Assembly (NCBI RefSeq): GCF_000963865.1
Contig: NZ_CP011071.1
Location: 2,298,501 to 2,362,500, forward strand
DNA: 64,000 nucleotides
Source of the DNA: Flagellimonas lutaonensis
Lineage (GTDB): Bacteria > Bacteroidota > Bacteroidia > Flavobacteriales > Flavobacteriaceae
Direction of reading: 5' to 3'
Made by a program: the position numbers and the translations under genes. Below the pieces are notes generated by a model. That model did no database searches and was not told the DNA's origin. It worked only from the letters and a program-made list of their open reading frames with translations. Numbering within the stretch: the stretch's first letter is position 1; each line of letters begins with the position of its first letter. Positions 25,320-34,106 of the stretch are shown here, piece after piece.

Positions 25320-26512
25320 CTAACTTTTTTATATGCCTGTAACGCTTCGCCCAAAATGGTCACGGCCCTTACCAGACTGTCTTTTTCAAGTACGTAGGCG
25401 ATGCGGATCTGGTTGTGTCCGAGTCCCTCTGTCGCATAAAAGCCGGCAGCAGGTGCCACCATTACGGTCTCGCCGTTCATTTCAAAATTTTCTAGAAGCC
25501 ATTGGGCAAAGTCATCGGCACTATCAATGGGCAGTTCAGCAATACAATAAAAGGCTCCTTGGGGCACGGCCACTTTTACACCCGCTATTTTTTGAAGTTC
25601 TTTGACCAATACATTGCGCCTTGTCGCATATTCTTCGATTACCTCGTCAAAATAGCTTTGGGGTGTATCCAGTGCGGCCTCACTGGCAATTTGGGCCAAG
25701 GTAGGCGGAGATAGCCGTGCTTGGGCAAATTTCATGGCGGTTTTAATGACCTCTTTGTTTTTTGAGACCAAGCACCCAATTCGGGCCCCGCACATACTGT
25801 ATCTTTTAGAGACGGAGTCTATCATGATTGCGTGGTCTTCGAGGTCTGGCTCTTGTAAAATGGAATAGTGCTCCCTTCCATCATAGGTAAACTCCCGGTA
25901 CACCTCGTCGGCCATTATAAAAAGATCGTGTTTTCGTGCCAATTGCGCCAATTGCGCTATTTCTTCCTTACTGTATAGATATCCGGTAGGGTTACCCGGG
26001 TTGCAGATCAATATGGCCTTGGTTCTCGACGAAATCAGTTTTTCGAATTCAGAAATGGGTGGCAGGGCGAAATTCTCTTCAATTTTTGATACGATGGGCA
26101 CTACCGAGACCCCCATTGCGGTGGCAAAGCCATTGTAATTGGCGTAAAACGGTTCGGGAATAATGATATCATCACCATTGTCCATAATACTTCCCATGGC
26201 AAAAGACAAGGCTTCAGACCCCCCGGTGGTTACAATGATGTCATCGGCAGCGACTTCGATACCGTTCTTTCTATAATACCCGCTTATTTTTTGACGATAT
26301 GCCTCCGACCCTTCGGTCATGCTGTAGGCCAACACCTCTATGTTGGCATTTTTTACGGCATCAAGGGCGATTTTGGGTGTTTTGATATCGGGTTGGCCAA
26401 TATTCAGGTGAATTACCCTGATGCCCCTCTTTTTTGCCTGTTCGGCATAGGGTACCAATTTTCTGATGGGTGAGGCGGGCATTTTACTGCCTTTGACCGA
26501 AATTTTTGGCAT
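25316..26512 (-). CDS. Class I/II pyridoxal-phosphate aminotransferase
   Basis: 398 residues, fold type I. Motifs: IGQPDIKTP (substrate loop), VTTGGSEALSFAM (PLP phosphate), CNPGNPTGYLYS, ADEVYREFTYDG (Asp-Tyr pair), and the PLP lysine in DSVSKRYSMCGARIG; the substrate arginine is in NQIRIAYV. Subfamily Igamma aspartate/aromatic-type aminotransferase, substrate not fixed by sequence. Coupled with murB by a 4-nt overlap, an arrangement that may reflect amino-acid supply for cell-wall synthesis, but this is inference. Confidence 0.93.
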   Translation of the reverse strand: MPKISVKGSKMPASPIRKLVPYAEQAKKRGIRVIHLNIGQPDIKTPKIALDAVKNANIEVLAYSMTEGSEAYRQKISGYYRKNGIEVAADDIIVTTGGSEALSFAMGSIMDNGDDIIIPEPFYANYNGFATAMGVSVVPIVSKIEENFALPPISEFEKLISSRTKAILICNPGNPTGYLYSKEEIAQLAQLARKHDLFIMADEVYREFTYDGREHYSILQEPDLEDHAIMIDSVSKRYSMCGARIGCLVSKNKEVIKTAMKFAQARLSPPTLAQIASEAALDTPQSYFDEVIEEYATRRNVLVKELQKIAGVKVAVPQGAFYCIAELPIDSADDFAQWLLENFEMNGETVMVAPAAGFYATEGLGHNQIRIAYVLEKDSLVRAVTILGEALQAYKKVR

Positions 26513-26653
26513 CTCTCAAATTTTAGACAAAAATGGCAAAACCTATGCTACCAAACAACAAGTGGCAGTGTTTTATGGTAATGTTAAAATTAGGGTCATG
26601 AGAAAGATTATTTTGTAACTTTCAAAGAGGTACTTCTTTATAAATCAAGGAAA

Positions 26654-27985
26654 TTGAAGAAAAGGCTAATATATGTGTCCCTTTTTTTGCTCTGTTTGGG
26701 GCCTGTAGCCTTTTGCCAAGTTTTCGAGATTCCCGAAGGTGAAAAATACCAGAAAGTAAAGTTTGAGCTCATCAACAATTTAATGGTGGTGCCCGTTGAG
26801 GTGAACGGTGTCGAGCTGTCGTTCATACTTGATAGCGGGGTGAGCAACCCCATACTGTTTAACCTTTCAGACAAAGATTCTGTTCAGATCAACAATGTTT
26901 CTGAGATAACCCTAAAGGGCCTTGGCGAGGGAGAACCGATAAAAGCCTTGAAATCTGTGGGGAACACCTTTAAAATGGGCAAGGCCGTCAACCAAGACCA
27001 ACCGCTTTATGTGGTGTTGGACAAAGACCTGAATTTTTCAACTTCATTGGGCATTCCCGTGCATGGCATCTTGGGATACCATATTTTTCGTGATTGTGTT
27101 GTCGAGATAAACTATGTCAACAAAACCATGAAACTGCACGACCCCGGGCTTTATAAATACAAAGGGAGCAAGCGCAGCCAAACGCTTCCTTTGGACATTA
27201 TCAATAGAAAGGCCTATATAGACGCAGCGGTTCTTGTAAAGGATGAAAAAGAGGTGCCTGTAAAACTATTGGTCGATACCGGAAGCAGTGATGCCGTATG
27301 GCTATTTCAAGATCCCGAGCAGGGTATAGACATACCAGAAAAAAATTACGAAGACTATTTGGGCAAAGGACTGAACGGCCACATTTTCGGAAAAAGAACA
27401 AAAGTGAACGGTGTGCGCATCGGTAGTTTTACTCTTAAAGATGCCAAAGCGGCTTTCCCGTACATGGAATCGTTTGGGGCCATTAAAAATTTAGGAGACC
27501 GTAACGGCAGTGTTGGGGCAGAAATCTTAAAGCGGTTTAATCTAATAATCGATTATAGCCGTAATAAGATTACGCTCAAGAAAAATGGCAATTTCAAGGC
27601 ACCCTTCCAATATAATCTGGCCGGTGTTGAGTTACAGCACAATGGTGTTCGCTACATTGCCGAGCGTATTACAGATTCGAGGGGTGTTGTACACAGCGAT
27701 GAAAACCCCATCGGAAGCGTACAGATACTTTTTGAAGACCGTACGAGATTGAGTTTGGTGCCCGAAATCGTTGTGTCGGCCATTAGGGCCGGCAGCCCGG
27801 CCGAAGAGGCCGGCCTCAAACAGGGCGATGTAATCTTGGCCGTGAACGGCAAAAGGGTGCACCGCTACAAATTGCAAGAGGTTTTAAAAATGATGAACGA
27901 GAAAGAGGGCAAGCGTATCAGGGTATTGATTGAACGATCAAACAAGGATTTGACCTTCAGTTTTGTGCTGAAAAAACTCTTTTAA
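26654..27985 (+). CDS. Exported protein with two retropepsin-like domains and a PDZ domain
   Basis: 443 residues, signal peptide to about residue 22 (LFLLCLGPVAFCQ). Two aspartyl-protease folds in tandem: FILDSGVSNPILF (about residue 56) and LLVDTGSSDAVWLF (about 210), each with the later hydrophobic-Gly ILGYHIF / VGAEIL strand, then a PDZ domain (about 360-430, VSAIRAGSPAEEAGLKQGDVILAVNGK). Two D(S/T)G motifs in one chain could form a pepsin-like single-chain active site. Start is TTG at 26654, the only start in front of the signal peptide. A box resembling TAnnTTTG (26616-26623) lies upstream; a perfect terminator follows. Confidence 0.88.
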   Translation: MKKRLIYVSLFLLCLGPVAFCQVFEIPEGEKYQKVKFELINNLMVVPVEVNGVELSFILDSGVSNPILFNLSDKDSVQINNVSEITLKGLGEGEPIKALKSVGNTFKMGKAVNQDQPLYVVLDKDLNFSTSLGIPVHGILGYHIFRDCVVEINYVNKTMKLHDPGLYKYKGSKRSQTLPLDIINRKAYIDAAVLVKDEKEVPVKLLVDTGSSDAVWLFQDPEQGIDIPEKNYEDYLGKGLNGHIFGKRTKVNGVRIGSFTLKDAKAAFPYMESFGAIKNLGDRNGSVGAEILKRFNLIIDYSRNKITLKKNGNFKAPFQYNLAGVELQHNGVRYIAERITDSRGVVHSDENPIGSVQILFEDRTRLSLVPEIVVSAIRAGSPAEEAGLKQGDVILAVNGKRVHRYKLQEVLKMMNEKEGKRIRVLIERSNKDLTFSFVLKKLF

Positions 27986-27987
27986 AC

Positions 27988-28015
27988 AAAAAACCCCGCT
28001 GATGCGGGGTTTTTT
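27988..28015. terminator. Bidirectional terminator between the PDZ protease and DUF1573 genes
   Basis: Twelve-base stem (aaaaaaccccgc / gcggggtttttt) with tetraloop tgat; works on both strands for the two convergent genes. Confidence 0.94.
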
Positions 28016-28034
28016 GTTGGATAATAATTCCTAC

Positions 28035-28427
28035 TTATTTTTTTGCGCCACCATCTTTGACCAAACCTTTTATCTTCAAGATTTTGGTGGGTGTGTCAGC
28101 GTTCGAGGTAACGGTCACCGCTTTGCGGATCGGCCCAACCCTCTTGGTGTCATATTTCACCTGAATTTCGCCGGTTTCACCTGGCATAATGGGTTTTTCA
28201 GGTTTTTTGGGGATGGTGCATCCACAGCTAGATTTCACGTCGCTGATGACCAAAGGGGCATCACCTGTGTTCTTAAATTCAAAAACGCGCACCCCATCGC
28301 TTCCTTTTTCAATTTCGCCATAGTCAATGGTCTCTGTCTTAAACTCAATTTTCGCTGTTTTTTCTTGGGCCTGGACACCAAAAGCCAAAAGCCCTACGAA
28401 TAGCAACAATACAGTTTTTTTCATCAT
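28035..28427 (-). CDS. DUF1573 domain secreted protein
   Basis: 130 residues with signal peptide (MMKKTVLLLFVGLLAFGVQAQ). The rest is one immunoglobulin-like DUF1573 domain: DYGEIEKGSDGVRVFEFKNTG, the hallmark SSCGCTIP, and PGETGEIQVKYDT. Such domains occur widely in exported Bacteroidetes proteins; function is unknown. The start could be either of two adjacent ATG codons. Promoter well defined upstream. Confidence 0.92.
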   Translation of the reverse strand: MMKKTVLLLFVGLLAFGVQAQEKTAKIEFKTETIDYGEIEKGSDGVRVFEFKNTGDAPLVISDVKSSCGCTIPKKPEKPIMPGETGEIQVKYDTKRVGPIRKAVTVTSNADTPTKILKIKGLVKDGGAKK

Positions 28428-28446
28428 TTTAGTTTTGGGTGAATTT

Positions 28447-28477
28447 CAAATGTAAATGTTTTCACAGCTGCATCCAA
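28447..28477 (-). promoter_or_regulatory. Promoter of the DUF1573 gene
   Basis: Minus strand: TTG (28477-28475), 20-nt spacer, TACATTTG (28454-28447), a full Bacteroidetes -33/-7 pair. It ends 19 nt before the start codon, back to back with the valS promoter. Confidence 0.72.
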
Positions 28478-28484
28478 AATTCTT

Positions 28485-28513
28485 TTGTTATGTAATAACG
28501 TTACTTATTTTTG
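28485..28513 (+). promoter_or_regulatory. Promoter of valS
   Basis: TTG (28485-28487), 18-nt spacer, TATTTTTG (28506-28513). Predicted start near 28518 gives a leader of about 110 nt before the valS ATG, containing the hairpin at 28525-28595. Confidence 0.65.
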
Positions 28514-28524
28514 TTTCGTATTTT

Positions 28525-28595
28525 TCGGATTGGTCATTTTTCAACAGAATCGCGGCAATTATTAACGCTGCCACCCTTAAAAACGACCAGTCCGA
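28525..28595 (+). promoter_or_regulatory. Structured 5' leader of valS
   Basis: Arms 28525-28541 (tcggattggtcattttt) and 28579-28595 pair over 17 positions, with one G-U wobble and one mismatch; an inner ggca/tgcc stem sits in the 37-nt loop. The whole element lies between the predicted start site and the valS ATG. No U tract follows, so it is not a simple terminator; a control element or mRNA stabiliser is possible. Confidence 0.5.
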
Positions 28596-28626
28596 TTTCC
28601 TATTAGACAAAAACCGTACCGAAATT

Positions 28627-31269
28627 ATGCAGATAGCACCAAAATATGAGCCCAGTAGGGTTGAGGACAAATGGTATGAATATTGGATGGAGCATGATTT
28701 TTTCAGCTCCAAACCAGACGACAGAGAGCCCTACACCATTGTAATACCGCCACCAAATGTCACCGGTGTACTGCATATGGGCCATATGCTGAACAACACG
28801 CTGCAAGATGTATTGATACGCAGGGCCAGGTTACAGGGTAAGAATGCCTGCTGGGTGCCTGGCATGGACCACGCTTCGATCGCCACTGAGGCCAAGGTGG
28901 TGGCAAAATTGAAAGAAGAGGGCATTTCCAAGGCCGATATCTCTAGGGATGAATTCCTTAAACATGCCTGGGAATGGACAGACAAGTATGGCGGTGTCAT
29001 TTTAGAACAGTTAAAGAAACTGGGCTGTTCATGTGACTGGAAACGCACCAAATTCACCATGGATGACGATATGTCGGCCTCTGTCATCAAGGTTTTTGTC
29101 GATTTGTACGAAAAAGGCCTGATCTATCGCGGCCATCGAATGGTCAACTGGGATCCCGAGGCGAAGACAACCCTTTCAGACGAAGAGGTCATTTATGAAG
29201 AAAGAGAGGGACTTTTATACTATGTCGCATATAAAATCGAGGGCTCTGACGAGAAAGTGATCATTGCCACAACAAGGCCCGAGACCATTTTGGGCGATAC
29301 CGCTATTTGTATCAACCCCAACGATGAACGGTATCATCACCTAAAGGGAAAAAGGGCCATTGTACCAATTTGCAATAGGGTCATCCCCATTATTGAAGAC
29401 GAATACGTCGATGTTGAATTCGGCACGGGATGTCTAAAAGTGACCCCTGCGCACGACGAAAATGATAAGAACCTTGGAGACAAACACGGTCTGGAGATTA
29501 TCGACATCTTCAACGAAGATGCCAGTTTAAATGCATTTGGCCTCCATTACGAGGGAAAGGACAGGTTTGTTGTAAGAAAGGAAATCGCCAAAGAACTCGA
29601 AGAAAAGGGGCATTTGGTCAAGACCGAGCAATATACCAATAAAGTGGGCCTTTCTGAGCGTACAAAGGCGGTTATTGAGCCACGCCTTTCAGAACAGTGG
29701 TTTTTGAAAATGGAAGATTTGGCCAAACCGGCCATAGATGCTGTTTTAAAAACGGGCGAGGTCAAGTTTTATCCAAAAAAATTCGAGAATATCTACCGCC
29801 ATTGGATGGAGAACATTCGCGACTGGAACATTTCACGCCAATTGTGGTGGGGTCAGCAGATACCTGCGTATTATTATGGTGATGGAAAAGATGATTTTGT
29901 GGTTGCCGAAACCAAGCAAGAAGCATTGGATAAGGCACAGGAAGCCTTGAATTCGAGAGGAACAGAGAGATCTTTGACACTGGACGATTTTCGCCAAGAC
30001 CCTGATGTGCTCGACACCTGGTTTTCCTCTTGGCTATGGCCCATAAGTGTTTTTGGGGGCATTTTGGACCCTGAAAATGAAGAGGTCAATTACTATTATC
30101 CCACCAACGACCTGGTCACGGGGCCCGATATTCTGTTTTTCTGGGTGGCCCGAATGATCATGGCCGGTTATGAATTTAGAGATGAGCGGCCGTTCGACAA
30201 TGTATACCTCACCGGTTTGGTGCGCGACAAGCAACGTCGAAAAATGTCGAAATCATTGGGCAATTCGCCCGATGCACTGAAATTGATTGAGGATTACGGT
30301 GCCGATGGGGTTCGTGTGGGGCTGCTGTTGAGCTCGGCGGCGGGCAACGATCTATTGTTCGATGAGGCACTGTGCCAACAGGGCAAAAACTTTGCCAATA
30401 AAATCTGGAATGCCTTTCGTTTGGTAAAAGGTTGGGAAGTGGCCGCCATTGACCAGCCAGAAGCCGCCAAGATCGGAATTGACTGGTACACGGCAAGGTT
30501 CAACCAGGTTTTGGCAGAAATAGAAGACCATTTTGGCAAATATCGTATCTCTGATGCCCTTATGGCGATATACAAGTTGGTCTGGGATGATTTCTGTTCT
30601 TGGCTGCTAGAGATTGTAAAGCCGGCTTACCAACAGCCCATTGATAAGAAGACCTATGAAGCAGTGATCCAATTGTTTGAAAAGAACTTAAAACTGCTAC
30701 ATCCCTTTATGCCCTTTCTAACGGAAGAGGTATGGCAGCACATCTCTGAGAGAACACCTGAAAATGCATTGTGCATCGCTGATTGGCCAAAGGTTGCCGA
30801 AGCGGACAAGAACATTATCAAGGCATTTGATTTTGCCGCTGAGGTCATTGCAGGTGTGCGAACCATTCGAAAAGAGAAAAACATACCCCAGAAAGAAGTA
30901 TTGGAGTTGATGGAATTGAATGTGGAGGGGGTAAGCTCAAAAATGGATGCCATCATCAAAAAACTGGGCAATATCTCAGAGATAGCCACGGTGACCGAAC
31001 CGGTTGACGGTGCCCTGAGCTTTCGCATAAAGAGCAACGAGTATTTTGTACCACTTGGCGTGGCCATCGATGTGGAGGCAGAAATCAAGAAATTGACCGA
31101 AGAACTTGACTACATACGCGGCTTTTTGCAATCGGTGCAGAAAAAGCTATCGAACGAACGCTTTGTAAACAACGCACCACCTCAGGTAGTCGAGCTCGAG
31201 CGCAAAAAAGCAGCGGATGCCGAGGCCAAGATAGAGACCTTGGAAAAGAGTTTGGCGTCGCTTGAATAA
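28627..31269 (+). CDS. valS: Valyl-tRNA synthetase
   Basis: 880 residues from the ATG at 28627 ([20 protein letters not shown]). Class I synthetase: HIGH motif in [16 protein letters not shown], editing domain with [14 protein letters not shown] and [15 protein letters not shown] in [10 protein letters not shown], anticodon-binding domain and a C-terminal coiled-coil arm ([20 protein letters not shown]) that is specific to ValS. An in-frame earlier start at 28456 lies upstream of the predicted promoter and is rejected. Charges tRNA-Val in the cytoplasm. Confidence 0.97.
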   Translation: MQIAPKYEPSRVEDKWYEYWMEHDFFSSKPDDREPYTIVIPPPNVTGVLHMGHMLNNTLQDVLIRRARLQGKNACWVPGMDHASIATEAKVVAKLKEEGISKADISRDEFLKHAWEWTDKYGGVILEQLKKLGCSCDWKRTKFTMDDDMSASVIKVFVDLYEKGLIYRGHRMVNWDPEAKTTLSDEEVIYEEREGLLYYVAYKIEGSDEKVIIATTRPETILGDTAICINPNDERYHHLKGKRAIVPICNRVIPIIEDEYVDVEFGTGCLKVTPAHDENDKNLGDKHGLEIIDIFNEDASLNAFGLHYEGKDRFVVRKEIAKELEEKGHLVKTEQYTNKVGLSERTKAVIEPRLSEQWFLKMEDLAKPAIDAVLKTGEVKFYPKKFENIYRHWMENIRDWNISRQLWWGQQIPAYYYGDGKDDFVVAETKQEALDKAQEALNSRGTERSLTLDDFRQDPDVLDTWFSSWLWPISVFGGILDPENEEVNYYYPTNDLVTGPDILFFWVARMIMAGYEFRDERPFDNVYLTGLVRDKQRRKMSKSLGNSPDALKLIEDYGADGVRVGLLLSSAAGNDLLFDEALCQQGKNFANKIWNAFRLVKGWEVAAIDQPEAAKIGIDWYTARFNQVLAEIEDHFGKYRISDALMAIYKLVWDDFCSWLLEIVKPAYQQPIDKKTYEAVIQLFEKNLKLLHPFMPFLTEEVWQHISERTPENALCIADWPKVAEADKNIIKAFDFAAEVIAGVRTIRKEKNIPQKEVLELMELNVEGVSSKMDAIIKKLGNISEIATVTEPVDGALSFRIKSNEYFVPLGVAIDVEAEIKKLTEELDYIRGFLQSVQKKLSNERFVNNAPPQVVELERKKAADAEAKIETLEKSLASLE

Positions 31270-31339
31270 ACCATACCAGAACATCGATTTTATTTCTATT
31301 TTGGGGGTATATAGATGTATTTTATATCTATATAAACAA

Positions 31340-31349
31340 GTTGCCTGTA
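31340..31349 (+). repeat. Left 10-bp inverted repeat flanking the AT-rich gene
   Basis: gttgcctgta, exact reverse complement of tacaggcaac at 32030-32039. It overlaps the first possible start codon of the enclosed gene. Confidence 0.6.
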
Positions 31350-32024
31350 ATTTTGAAATTCATTAGTTCACTTTTTAAAAAGCATCCAGAGCCAGTAAGT
31401 GCGGAAACTCTTCGCAGAGTTCTTATGGAATACATTTCGCCCGAAGTTTCCAAAATTGGACTTGAATGGAATGGGAAAAATCAATGGATTGGTCCCGCTG
31501 AAGATGGAATAAGGAAAGTGCTAAAGCATCAAGTCGGAAAAGGACTGATGGGGACTTTTATCTGGGGAATGTGCTATGATTTTCTTCCAATGGTAAGCGG
31601 AAAAAGAATTGTTCTGCAAAGGACTTTCAAATCAGCACGACCTCAATTATTTCAATCTTCTGCTACAACCGACAGTTTTCTAAACAAAAAATCAAACTTG
31701 GAAAATGGAGTAACATCGACCTGGGGAGAAAAGGAGTGTCGAAAATCTATTTCAAAATTATTTGATAAAAGAAAGGTCGAAATTTTCGAATGGCTGGAAA
31801 AAGGAAAAACAATAGACGGTTCTATTGAAATTGCGAAAAGTCAATTCGACGACAAAGTGTATAATACCCATTGGCCGAATCCAAAATATGTGGCTTCGTT
31901 TCTTTTTGCCAAAAAAGGCGACCGAACGAAAGGAATGGAAATGCTAATGGAAATCGAAAATGAAAGACCGAGTTTTGAACCCGAAGTTTTTGAAAAACTG
32001 AAAAAAAGATTACTGGAACTGTAA
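31341..32024 (+). CDS. Unrecognised protein in a cassette-like, AT-rich insert
   Basis: 227 residues if translation starts at the TTG at 31341; TTG at 31353 (giving MKFISSLFKKHPEP) is equally likely, and no ATG exists before residue 29. No signal peptide or catalytic motif seen; the middle has WIGPAEDGIRKVLKHQVGKG and the C-terminal part a possible helical-hairpin repeat (YVASFLFAKKGDRTKGMEML). Codon use is unlike the neighbours: glycine mostly GGA rather than GGC, A/T-rich third positions. The gene fits tightly between 10-bp inverted repeats, with no promoter box matching the local pattern. I read it as acquired accessory DNA of unknown function. Confidence 0.7.
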   Translation: MPVILKFISSLFKKHPEPVSAETLRRVLMEYISPEVSKIGLEWNGKNQWIGPAEDGIRKVLKHQVGKGLMGTFIWGMCYDFLPMVSGKRIVLQRTFKSARPQLFQSSATTDSFLNKKSNLENGVTSTWGEKECRKSISKLFDKRKVEIFEWLEKGKTIDGSIEIAKSQFDDKVYNTHWPNPKYVASFLFAKKGDRTKGMEMLMEIENERPSFEPEVFEKLKKRLLEL

Positions 32025-32029
32025 AAAAC

Positions 32030-32039
32030 TACAGGCAAC
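32030..32039 (+). repeat. Right 10-bp inverted repeat flanking the AT-rich gene
   Basis: tacaggcaac, 6 bp after the stop codon, followed by acggtatcctatg. The ggcaacacggtat string resembles motifs I recall after cassette-borne genes in other Bacteroidetes, but that is memory, not proof. Confidence 0.6.
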
Positions 32040-32356
32040 ACGGTATCCTATGAAAAGCACTAAGGGAGTCTCCCAAAGATAGCGATTATGTTGTTTTTGT
32101 CTTAAACCACCAACCGCTGTAAATAGAACAATTTTCAATGCCCTTAAAAATTATGACCAAAAACATGGCCACTTACCTCTAAATTGGTTTTCTTGACGGG
32201 CAATTTTTCTATAGATGACAAAGCTATCTTTTTCCTTTCCCTATTTTCAATACCAGATTGCCGGTCAATGACCGAATACCATTGCGCAATTGTGGTGTTC
32301 AGGGAACAAAAACGGTCGTTCAAAGTATAACTTTTCTTTTGGTACCTTGAGAAAGA
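32040..32356. other. Intergenic region between the insert and lytS
   Basis: About 320 bp without coding potential. Contains a short hairpin gggag-t-ctccc (32064-32074) just after the right repeat, and near lytS a palindrome cggtca-a-tgaccg (32262-32274) and aacggtcgtt (32311-32320), which could be binding sites for the downstream LytTR regulator; not verified. Confidence 0.45.
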
Positions 32357-32364
32357 TAATTTTG
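32357..32364 (+). promoter_or_regulatory. -7 box of the lytS-like operon
   Basis: TAATTTTG, full TAnnTTTG match, 19 nt before the ATG at 32384. Confidence 0.5.
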
Positions 32365-32383
32365 TGAAAAGGGTATTTTCAAT

Positions 32384-33394
32384 ATGTCCATTTCAAAAAA
32401 AGAGCTGGTATTTCAAATAATATTGCTTGTGCTGGTGTTTCTGTTCTATTCTTACGACAGGAACAACCCGGGATTTCAATGGTACCAGGTAGTGTTCTTT
32501 TCGAGTTATGCCCTTGCCGCTGCCATCATCGGCTATCATTTGATGCCCCGTTACCTATACCGCAAAAAACACTGTCGGTTTTTCGCCTATGTCTTATTGG
32601 TACTCATAGGGGTTATCTTGTTGGAAGAGTTGGTGCTCGAAAAGATTTTCTTTGCGGGTACCAGACGGGCCAGGGTCTTCCCCGGGGTGTTTTTTACGCT
32701 CTTTGGGGTGCTTCCGGTCATTGCCATCTTATCGGGCTTCAAATTCGGGTGGGATGCCATTCAAAAGCAAGAACAGATAGAAGAGCTGAAGAGTACGGTA
32801 CAGGAAAGCGAGCTACAGTTTCTAAGGTCACAGATAAATCCGCACTTTCTTTTCAACAACCTGAACAATCTGTATTCGTACGCTTTGGAAGGCTCTACTA
32901 AAACTCCTGAGATTATTTTGGAATTAAGTGGACTACTACGGTACATGCTCTATGAATGCAAAGAAAAATTTGTTCCCCTATCCAAAGAGATCGAGCAATT
33001 GCATAACTTTATAAAGTTGAGCAAGCTGCAGATAGAGAACCGGGGCCAAGTTCGTTTTACGACCCATGATTTGCCCCAAGGGTATAAAATTGCCCCCCTG
33101 ATCTTGATCGTGTTTATTGAGAATGCCTTTAAACATAGCCAGAAGGGGCAGTCAGAAAACATTGAAATTGATATTGAGGTGGGTATGAAGGGCAACACGC
33201 TGCATTTTAAGTGCAGCAACAATTACGAGGCCGCCGAGGTTTTGGATACCCCCGAAGAGGGCATAGGGTTGGCAAATGTTCAAAAACGGCTGAAACTGCT
33301 CTACCCGGCCAAGCACGAATTGAACATCACAGAAGACAAAAACCGGTTTACGGTCGAACTTGCTATCGAGCTTGAAAAATTAAGGACGGCATGA
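32384..33394 (+). CDS. LytS/YehU-type sensor histidine kinase
   Basis: 336 residues: four membrane helices (about residues 10-28, 35-55, 66-85, 100-120), a short coiled linker, and a His_kinase domain with the phospho-acceptor motif QINPHFLFNNLNNLY, followed by an ATPase half with ENAFKHS and GIGLANVQKRL. No periplasmic sensory domain, so it probably senses a membrane-associated cue. Its stop overlaps the ATG of the LytTR regulator by 4 nt, marking a cognate pair. Confidence 0.93.
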   Translation: MSISKKELVFQIILLVLVFLFYSYDRNNPGFQWYQVVFFSSYALAAAIIGYHLMPRYLYRKKHCRFFAYVLLVLIGVILLEELVLEKIFFAGTRRARVFPGVFFTLFGVLPVIAILSGFKFGWDAIQKQEQIEELKSTVQESELQFLRSQINPHFLFNNLNNLYSYALEGSTKTPEIILELSGLLRYMLYECKEKFVPLSKEIEQLHNFIKLSKLQIENRGQVRFTTHDLPQGYKIAPLILIVFIENAFKHSQKGQSENIEIDIEVGMKGNTLHFKCSNNYEAAEVLDTPEEGIGLANVQKRLKLLYPAKHELNITEDKNRFTVELAIELEKLRTA

Positions 33395-34095
33395 ACTGTA
33401 TCATCATTGAAGACCAGCCACCGGCGCAGCGCATTCTTAAGAAATATATTGAGGATATCGGCACGTTGAAGCTAAAGGGCGTTTTTTCTGATGCAGTGCA
33501 GGCAATGGAGCTCATGAAATCTGAACCGATTCAACTGTTGTTCTTGGACATCCACCTGCCCAAACTTTCAGGGATCGAATTTCTAAAGTCTATGCAAAAT
33601 CCGCCCCACGTAATCTTGACCACGGCGTTTGCCGACTATGCGCTTGAGGGATATGAATTGAACGTGGTCGATTATTTGCTCAAACCCTTCTCGTTTCAGC
33701 GGTTCGTGAAAGCGGTTTCCAAGGTTCCGTTAAAAAAGGGAGACCAGTCTGGCGAAAATGAAGTTGATAACGGACTGCAAGCCAGAAATGAGATTTATAT
33801 CAAATCTGGTTACGAGCATATCAAAATCGAGATTGGAGACATTCATCACATTGCCTCAGCCACCGATTACACCGAGGTCATTACCCAAAACAAGAAGTAC
33901 CTATCAAATGAGTCGCTTCTCTTTTGGCTTGAAAGACTGCCCAACAATCTCTTTTATAGAATCCACAAATCCCACATCATCAATTCCAAAAAGATTGAGA
34001 AAATCGTTGGCAACCAAGTTCACCTTGTCGACGGGGCGAAGGTTCCCATCGGCAGGGCCTATAAAGAAAACTTTATGAAAAACGTATTGAAATAA
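33391..34095 (+). CDS. LytTR-family response regulator
   Basis: 234 residues. Receiver domain (1-115) with IIEDQPPA acidic pair, phospho-acceptor Asp in LFLDIHLPKLSG, and LLKPFS lysine; LytTR DNA-binding domain (about 135-234) with YIKSGYEHIKIEIGDIHHI and FYRIHKSHIINSKKI. Cognate partner of the upstream kinase. The hydrolase gene follows after 11 bp, so the pair may be co-transcribed with, or control, the downstream sugar-related genes. Confidence 0.94.
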   Translation: MNCIIIEDQPPAQRILKKYIEDIGTLKLKGVFSDAVQAMELMKSEPIQLLFLDIHLPKLSGIEFLKSMQNPPHVILTTAFADYALEGYELNVVDYLLKPFSFQRFVKAVSKVPLKKGDQSGENEVDNGLQARNEIYIKSGYEHIKIEIGDIHHIASATDYTEVITQNKKYLSNESLLFWLERLPNNLFYRIHKSHIINSKKIEKIVGNQVHLVDGAKVPIGRAYKENFMKNVLK

Positions 34096-34106
34096 AGCGT
34101 ACCGTT

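Noticed and set aside
28525-28595. T-box riboswitch before valS
   Set aside because: No T-box sequence or terminator/antiterminator pair; T-boxes are not expected in this phylum.
28456-28626. N-terminal extension of ValS from an ATG at 28456
   Set aside because: It would span the predicted promoter and hairpin leader and encodes a sequence unlike any ValS; the family start is MQIAPKYEP at 28627.
31340-32039. Canonical integron attC site
   Set aside because: The ends do not fit RYYYAAC / GTTRRRY cores, and no integrase gene is in the window, so only a cassette-like insert is claimed.
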